From the NCBI GenBank assembly GCA_030248065.1, contig JASAMV010005008.1:1-64000 (forward strand): a stretch of DNA of 64,000 nucleotides, read 5' to 3'. A model generated the notes under the pieces. It was given only the letters and a program-made list of their open reading frames with translations, had not been told where the DNA came from and did not search any database. Source of the DNA: Rhynchonema sp. JSB1_4 (lineage: Eukaryota; Nematoda; Chromadorea; Monhysterida; Xyalidae). The position numbers and the translations under genes were made by a program. This document shows, one piece after another, positions 58,076-64,000 of the stretch. The stretch's first letter is position 1, and each line of letters opens with the position of its first letter.

Positions 58076-60266
58076 ATGTCTGTACGATACTATCGAGCGG
58101 TCATCTACCGGTCATTAATTGTTGCATGTTGTGTGCTCACTATGGCACAACTGTGGGGCCCCCTTTGGTCAAACCTAAGCGGTATCCCTTCGATTTTTGC
58201 GACCTCGCCTTGCAATGGCACGCAACAGATGCAAAGTTCAGGTGCGTCAGAGACAGAGCACACAGTACTAACCGCATTGTAGGAAGTCGAGTACGGTGGG
58301 TTCTGGTATTTCACTGGTGTCAAATTGGGGTTCTGTTTTTTTCACTCACCAAATCTGAAAAAATCCTTTCGAAAGACGGCTTTCAGGGTTTGTTATTCAT
58401 AATTGTCTTTATTGGTGTTGAATCCTCAATGCTTTATTATGTCATCAAAAACGTGTTAACTGTGTTTCACGCAGCAAAAAGGTCTTGTCACAGCGCTGTG
58501 TGGGGTGCCGCACCATTCTGGGAGGATGGCGTTCTATTGACGTAGGGTTTTATTTTTTCACTGGAGTCAATTTTGGGGTTCTGTTATTGAGGGGGTTCAA
58601 CTTTTCGGGGGTTCTGCTTCCGACAATGCGGTAGCCTGCCTATTAAATCTGGTGACTGTTTCTAAGCCGCATGCACGCATGTTTGGAGTGGTAAAGCTCC
58701 GGTTTTTTGAAGTACTATTCACTCTGATCCTGATCATCAGCATGCAAACTGTGTGGCTTGTTGCACTTTCAAACTTTTCGTTGTACCGTTCACACGTGAT
58801 ACTCTGTCGTACGGACACGTGATGTTCTGACCGATTTGGTCATGTGCATTGCATAATGACCATTTTTGCATTTTTTACGTGGGCAGCTGTTCCAGCCCCA
58901 AAGTTTGCCTACGTGTTCTACGCGTCTGACACCAACTACTTGTGCTATGCTTTGATCAATGCAGAACGATTGGTCAAGCGATTGCGTATCAGATCTGAGA
59001 TCGATATCGTGATGATGCTGTCATCAGGCAGCTCGAATTTAGAATCACGGGTGAGGACGAATTGGACGTTATGTTCATCCTGATTTACCAAGGGATCTTG
59101 GTTGCCAGGTGGTCGGCGCCACAAAACTCATCGGCAGGCACGTTGTTGTGGTTAAAAGTGCCACCATGGGACGACCCGGACCCAGAGCTATGGGTTATTA
59201 CGCCAATTCATACCAGGTGCGATTCTGGATTCCAAACAATGTGTTAGGGCCCTATTGCCAAAAAATGTTATTTTCAGAAATTGTCAGTGTTCGGTCTTTA
59301 CACGAGATACAAACGTGTGGTATTCCTCGATGCTGACGGTTTGGTTATACGAAACATGGATCATTTATTCACAATGGAATTGGATGGACATGAGGTCAGC
59401 CTATGTGGTGCGGCCTGAATATGTCTTTCAGACTCGTGTTTATTGCACTGGGGGTGGATTCACCTGCGCTGCGATCGAGATGTGGTGCACGTTTAAAATA
59501 AAATTTGCACGTTTAGGCCGCCGGTGTGTGGGCGTTTGGGAGCAAAAAGGGACAACTTCCAAATCATCTGACGAGCGCCTTCTTTGTTGCCGATCTATCA
59601 CAGGATCTGTACAATCGTGTGAAACGCCTGGTGGACCCTTCGCTCAGACAAACCATTCTTGATACGTTCAAGAGCAGAGGGAAACTCTCCGGTTAGGTTT
59701 CGTGTGTTACCGTCAGATAACCTGGCCGTGTCACCGTGATCTCACCACGGTGGCAAACAGTTGCGGCACCGCAGTATTTTCTGGTGAGGTGGGATCGATC
59801 GCCCGCGTGGTTTGGTTTCCAATTGGGTTAAGGATGGGTAGGTACATGGTATGCACTTGATGCGGCTGAATCGAAAGGCTTTTTTGCCCAAGAGTGCCCG
59901 AATAAACATCTGTCCACGCTGCATCTTCATGTTTCAGCGAACGTATATGACATGGAGATCATCAACTATTTATGGGACAAGGGCCGTGGAACGTTCCTTT
60001 TGCCTCCGTTCTACTGTCGACTCGACTTCTACTTTGAAGAGCCAGATCGCGATCCCGAAATCGCCTACACCTTTTACGTTCACTTCTCCTCAAACAAGCC
60101 GTTTGTTCGCACTGGCAAGAAATTAAACGTACAGCAAGAGAGCGCTCTACACAAAACGCTAATGACACAGTTTTGGCCAGCGGCAGAAAAGTTCTGTCCC
60201 GACATCGTGGCTCATCACATACTGACCAAAAACGTTGCTACTCCGATTGGTACTCCCGTTAAATAG
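58076..60266 (+). CDS. Golgi-type glycosyltransferase, family GT8
   Basis: Exons 58076-58241, 58887-59050, 59109-59216, 59278-59394, 59517-59691, 59842-60266 give 384 residues, all in phase. GT8 enzymes use nucleotide sugars with retention of configuration and a metal-binding DXD motif. Residues 9-30 (VIYRSLIVACCVLTMAQLWG) form a signal anchor after a short basic tail, giving type II topology. The fold starts at KFAYVFYASDTNYLCYALIN (about 61-80). The catalytic motif VVFLDADGLVIRNMDHLF has DAD at residues 164-166. LTSAFFVADLSQDLYNRVKR fits the conserved acceptor-side segment. NVYDMEIINYLW and KPFVRTGKK follow toward the C-terminus. The motif order fits glycogenin/PGSIP-like GT8 proteins, but the sugar and acceptor cannot be told. 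Unassigned sequence at 59395-59516 is open and could hide an extra exon. Confidence 0.75.
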
Positions 60267-60916
60267 ATCCTAGATATGATTTCTTTCATTCTATTTCAGA
60301 AACTTGCTCAAGTTTGATTTCAATATTAACCTACATTTCGCCTTGTTCGGTTCCGTTGTTTGCTTGGTATTTTTTGTTTGGTATAATACGTATCAGGTCG
60401 CTCTCTATTTCCCTCAAAACGCAGTATAACCATTAGCATTTATTCCCGTGTTTTTCGGTTAGGCGCGCTGCTCATCTGAGCAAGCTATGAATGCAAGTAC
60501 AGAATAGGTTGTGCTTATTCGTTGAGTGACAAAATACTCAGAATTACAGTACATTTTAAATGCGTTCTATTGTATGAAAAATCGCAGTGGGTTTTCTCCG
60601 ATATAAACGTGCCTAGTATAGCAGCAGTTTCGATCGTTAACGTCTCGTCCAGCAATGATGTTGTTCGACTACTCAGCGCCCGTCAGGCCAATTGGCTTCT
60701 TGTCTCCCACCTGAACACATAATTATTTTTATTTTTTTTGAAAATCATAGCGTTGCAGATGGGCCTCTGAATCGGCCAAGCATGTAATTAGCTCTTTGGA
60801 GCTATATAACGGTGAAGGGCTTATTCGTTACAGCACACACACATTACACGCGCGCGCGTGGTTATGCGTAGCAGATTTTTATTTCAGCCACCCTGTGAGA
60901 TATGATTGTCCCACTC
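60267..60916. other. Intergenic, nothing recognised
   Basis: Downstream of the GT8 gene. There is an ACACACACATTACACGCGCG microsatellite-like stretch near 60835-60860. No exon was supported. Confidence 0.4.
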
Positions 60917-61351
60917 ACTAATTTCGACCAGCTACGGCATGCTGCCTTGTGAGCACGCACATTGCGTAAAGAGCAGTGCATTTGCTGTTTCGGCCAGTAA
61001 CTCCTTACAACAGGACACACCGGGCCATCGTCAGAGACGAACGTGCTACCTCAAAACCCCGAATGCTCCACGAGACCAAATAGTCCCGTTCACAAGGCAA
61101 CCCAGTCATAGCATACAACAAGAGAGCCTTCCCTTATGTTTCACTGGGACTATTTAGTCTCGTGGAGCATTCGGGGTTTTGAGGTGTACACCTGTGGCAA
61201 GTTCGTCTCTGCTGTAAGGCGTTACGGGCCGAAACAGCAAATGCAGTTGTCTTTCTACTCAATGTGCATGCCCACAAGGTAACCCAGTCATAGCTTGAAA
61301 GTTGTTCATTAGGTGGATGGGACAAAATTTTACACTGGTCGAAATTAGGAG
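60917..61351. mobile_element. Palindromic foldback element
   Basis: Left CTAATTTCGACCAG and right CTGGTCGAAATTAG are inverted. The inner parts also mirror each other, including CTCAAAACCCCGAATGCTCC with its complement and GCAAATGCAG/AGTGCATTTGC. No clear target duplication was found. Confidence 0.75.
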
Positions 61352-61498
61352 TCAACTCAATCAAAAATTATAACCCAACCAAATATCTCACGTGTTACAA
61401 AATTGTACACCTCTATACCAACCACATGCTTGGCCAATTCACAGCCCTTGATTGTGGCGCTGTGATGAGATGATTGCACCCAAAACTTGAAAATCAAC

Positions 61499-62584
61499 TT
61501 AAAGTATTCTGACCCATTGTGCTTTATCGATGCAGACATACTGCAAATTACAGAGGGCCTCGTTCGGTGGCGTGGTGTCACACGCCCAGGCAACCGACTC
61601 GCAAAGTTGACCAGCTGGGCAGATGTATGGGTCGGCGCATGCACCTGTCAGGAAATGAGAGTTGACAGTTCAAATGGGAATTAAACACAGATCAGGGCTG
61701 CTCTCTTCTTGGGGTTTCACAACATTATAACTGTATAGTACCTGTGATTTCTTTTCCAAAAAATAGGTTCTTTGTATAGAATGGCGAAACATTTCTTGCG
61801 GGCTTAGGGTGATATTTTCGAAACGGTGTAAAGGTCAGTTGGGTGTAAAGGTCGGTGGAAAGCTCGGTCGACAGCTCAGCGTGAAAGACCTCGGTGTAAA
61901 CTTGACACATTTCATGTTAATAACAGGCAATGTTTCACGTTTACACCGAGCTACGCCGACCGAGCTTTCGACCGAACTTTACACCGACCTTTACGCCCAA
62001 CTGACCTTTACACCGTTTCGAAAATTCCACCCTTAGAACCATGTCATAAATTCATTTCAAAGATGCTGAAACAGGTGAAAAGGAGGCTATTTCGTCCTAA
62101 AGAACACAGACGAGGAATGAGTGCTCAACAGGTTAACAACAGTGCATAAAATGAAACATCAGCTAACCTTTGTCCTTGGGTCTGCACACAGCCCTTCGTC
62201 CAATGTACACACGCATGGCGATGTTACCAACTTTGGTTAGCCCGACCAGACATGAATGGTTGGGGGGACAGGCGTAAAGTGCACACGGATCTAAAAAGCA
62301 GGCATGTATAAATATGTTATCCTCAAAGAAAATTCAGTGATAATCAGCCAGTAATTGAGTTGGACTTACTCGGCTCCAATGTCGCCGGTCCTAAGATGTC
62401 ACCGAATTGGTCCTGCATCGTGATCTGCATTGTGAATGCACAACCAGTGCTCGTCAAGAAAACTAACTGAAAAAACAACACGAGTACGTCTCGTTTCTGG
62501 TTACGAACACATTTCCCTTCAACCAGTCATAAAGAACTTTGCCAAACTGACCCAGGCAAGAAGTAGTGTATTGGAAAATGCCAT
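61499..62584 (-). CDS. Small secreted cysteine-rich protein
   Basis: Exons 62584-62552, 62466-62370, 62290-62168, 61644-61499 join in phase to 132 residues. The signal peptide is built across the first junction: MAFSNTLLLAW then LVFLTSTGCA. The mature part has two short Cys modules: PCALYACPPNHSCLV (about residues 45-59) and CADPYICPAGQLCESVAWAC (about 86-105), then a tail with two more Cys. The C-x(3-5)-CP(P/A)G-x-C pattern resembles small extracellular EB/TIL-like modules, but I cannot assign a family. A Harbinger-like MITE occupies the last intron and a mariner-like MITE lies 60 bp upstream of the start. Confidence 0.65.
61807..62032. mobile_element. Palindromic MITE with 3-bp duplication, copy 2
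   Basis: Same family as 23952-24184: GGGTGATATTTTCGAAACGG ends, GTGTAAAGGTC units in the arms. TTA target duplication at 61804-61806 and 62033-62035. Confidence 0.85.
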
Positions 62585-62643
62585 ACTGCGGAGGAATCTG
62601 CACCGTTCCGATTGGGTTTCGGAAATTTTGGGGAATAATAGTA

Positions 62644-62882
62644 TAGTAAATTTCCAAATTCGTTGCCGCACAGTAAAATACGCCCCATACTTAATGTCAC
62701 GTTCTAAACCCGAACGCTAACCATGCGCGGTTCTGAAACATTACGCGCAGCTGCCTGGCTGGCTGGCAAGCTGCGTGTGTGTTGGCTGTCCGAATGGTTC
62801 ACAAGTTGAATTTCGGGTTTAGAACCTGACATTAACTATGGGGCGTACTTTACTGTGCGGCAACGAATTTGGAAATTTACTA
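62644..62882. mobile_element. Palindromic TA-flanked MITE, copy 2
   Basis: TAGTAAATTTCC ends with TA on both sides (62642-62643 and 62883-62884). Arms match 9027-9257. Confidence 0.85.
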
Positions 62883-63290
62883 TATCAGTAGTACAATGTG
62901 ATTTTGCCTGAAAAGGCGGTACTCAGAAAGTAATCCGCTCTTAACTAATGTTGAAATCACTGTCGTATGCAGCTAAAGCATTAGACGCAAAAATGAGAAT
63001 TCATTTTAAAATTAAGTTTTCATTTTTTTAATTGCATTTTAATTTAAGTCCTTTTTAATTCACACATTGAACGGCCAGTGATTTAATTTAACACCCACCC
63101 ACAACAAAAAATCACAACTGCATTGTTGTTTGACGCACAGTACATGTATTGTCCAACCAATTGCTCATGAGACGACTTTTGAAGTTGGCTGGCCCCAATT
63201 TTGCTGCTCCTGCGCAGCTCAATTTTCAGAGAAAAAACACGTGCAAAACACACTATTTGCGAATTGTTTCAAAAACAAAGAAGGAGAATA

Positions 63291-63789
63291 CAGTCAACCC
63301 TCTTCATTGTGACATACATAAACGGTCACTTTGTCACTGTAAAGAATTTCCACTGGAGAGAATCTGCTGGATGTTCACGGAAGACATTTTGCATGAGACG
63401 GAACATTTTTTGAACATGGAACAGCAGGTTTTGTGGATTACGAATGTGCATAGCACTACTTTAGACATAAAGGTGCAGAAACAACATCATGATACTAATA
63501 ACAGACAAAATTCTGGTGTTGTTGGGGCTGGACTGAGCTCCATTTTCTGTCATTTGTGCTTGCCTGTGAACCATTTTTGGTGCTTGTCCCGCGGTCGATG
63601 GTGGATCAGGTTCTTGTCACTAGGAGAGAGGTGCCACTCGTCGGAATGTAAAGTGTGTCGCACTATATTTATGTACCAGAGAAATTTCCATTATAAAGAG
63701 AGTAATACGTGAAAATTCGGAACCTGACAAATTGGTCACTATACAGAGGGCTCCACTAGGTGGAGGGCCACTATAGGGAGGGTTAACTG
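63291..63789. mobile_element. Possible pogo/mariner-like MITE
   Basis: Left CAGTCAACCCTC and right GAGGGTTAACTG are inverted with one mismatch, and GGTCACT/CACTATA phrases recur near both ends. TA precedes the left end, but the right flank is CA, so the target duplication is not proven. A 187-codon open frame (63149-63712) overlaps it and is not supported as a gene. Confidence 0.45.
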
Positions 63790-63863
63790 CACGTGCATAT
63801 GTTGCAAGTGGCCCTATGCCTGCCCGTTACTTTGAAACAGGTGTGGAACTGCGCATGCGCGGT

Positions 63864-63889
63864 ACGTGAAAAGAAAAAAAAACAACCAA

Positions 63890-63921
<32 letters not shown>

Positions 63922-63989
63922 AAAAAAACAAAAAAAAAAACAAAAAAAAAAAAAAAAAAAAAAAAAAAAACAAATGTAAAAAAAAAAAA
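63864..63989. repeat. A-rich low complexity
   Basis: Almost pure A with occasional C near the end of the window. It could be a retroelement tail or an assembly edge. Confidence 0.8.
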
Positions 63990-64000
63990 GTCTATACGTC

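Noticed and set aside
63149..63712. 187-codon open frame near the window end
   Set aside because: Overlaps the likely MITE at 63291-63789; composition is not protein-like and no family is seen.
63864..63989. Poly-A stretch as a processed transcript end
   Set aside because: No upstream spliced gene or target duplication was found; it may be simple repeat or an assembly edge.

Overview
The window is eukaryotic and almost certainly nematode. Coding regions are split by short GT-AG introns. Two genes encode MSP-domain (major sperm protein fold) proteins with Lys/Glu-rich tails like nematode sperm fibre proteins, and an SPD-2/CEP192-type centrosome gene is present. I cannot name the species. All gene models were built by eye from splice signals, reading-frame phase and comparison between paralogues within the window; none has transcript support.

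Layout. 1.6-2.8 kb (+): a one-domain doublecortin protein. 3.3-8.9 kb (-): a large helical, ARM-like gene of unknown identity whose introns hold big palindromic and hAT-like elements. 10.1-11.0 kb (-): a KGD4/MRPS36 homologue. 11.4-17.3 kb: a transposon zone with nested hAT-like elements, a palindrome and two tail-to-tail CR1/Jockey-like LINE copies. 17.5-41.6 kb: a locus of a kelch-like membrane-protein family: A and B (+), C and D (-), and decayed copy E (+). An unrelated secreted protein gene (27.8-29.1 kb, -) and a tRNA-like gene lie among them. The D/E region is bracketed by two near-identical MSP genes (33.7-34.6 kb + and 42.1-43.0 kb -) that both point inward, so 33.5-43.1 kb looks like an eroded inverted duplication. 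43.4-47.4 kb: a second transposon zone with elements nested four deep. 47.9-57.3 kb (+): the SPD-2/CEP192-like gene. 58.1-60.3 kb (+): a type II membrane glycosyltransferase of family GT8. 61.5-62.6 kb (-): a small secreted cysteine-rich protein. The end is MITEs and A-rich low complexity.

The most interesting signals are two. First, the kelch-like family: A, B, C and D share intron positions and phases through the ectodomain, but D swaps the C-terminal half for a different multi-membrane and 443-residue module. Second, the 10-mer TGATGTTTCA occurs 17 times (both strands, introns and exons), where about 0.12 is expected by chance. It resembles the core of the Caenorhabditis piRNA-gene promoter motif, but that link is only a hypothesis.
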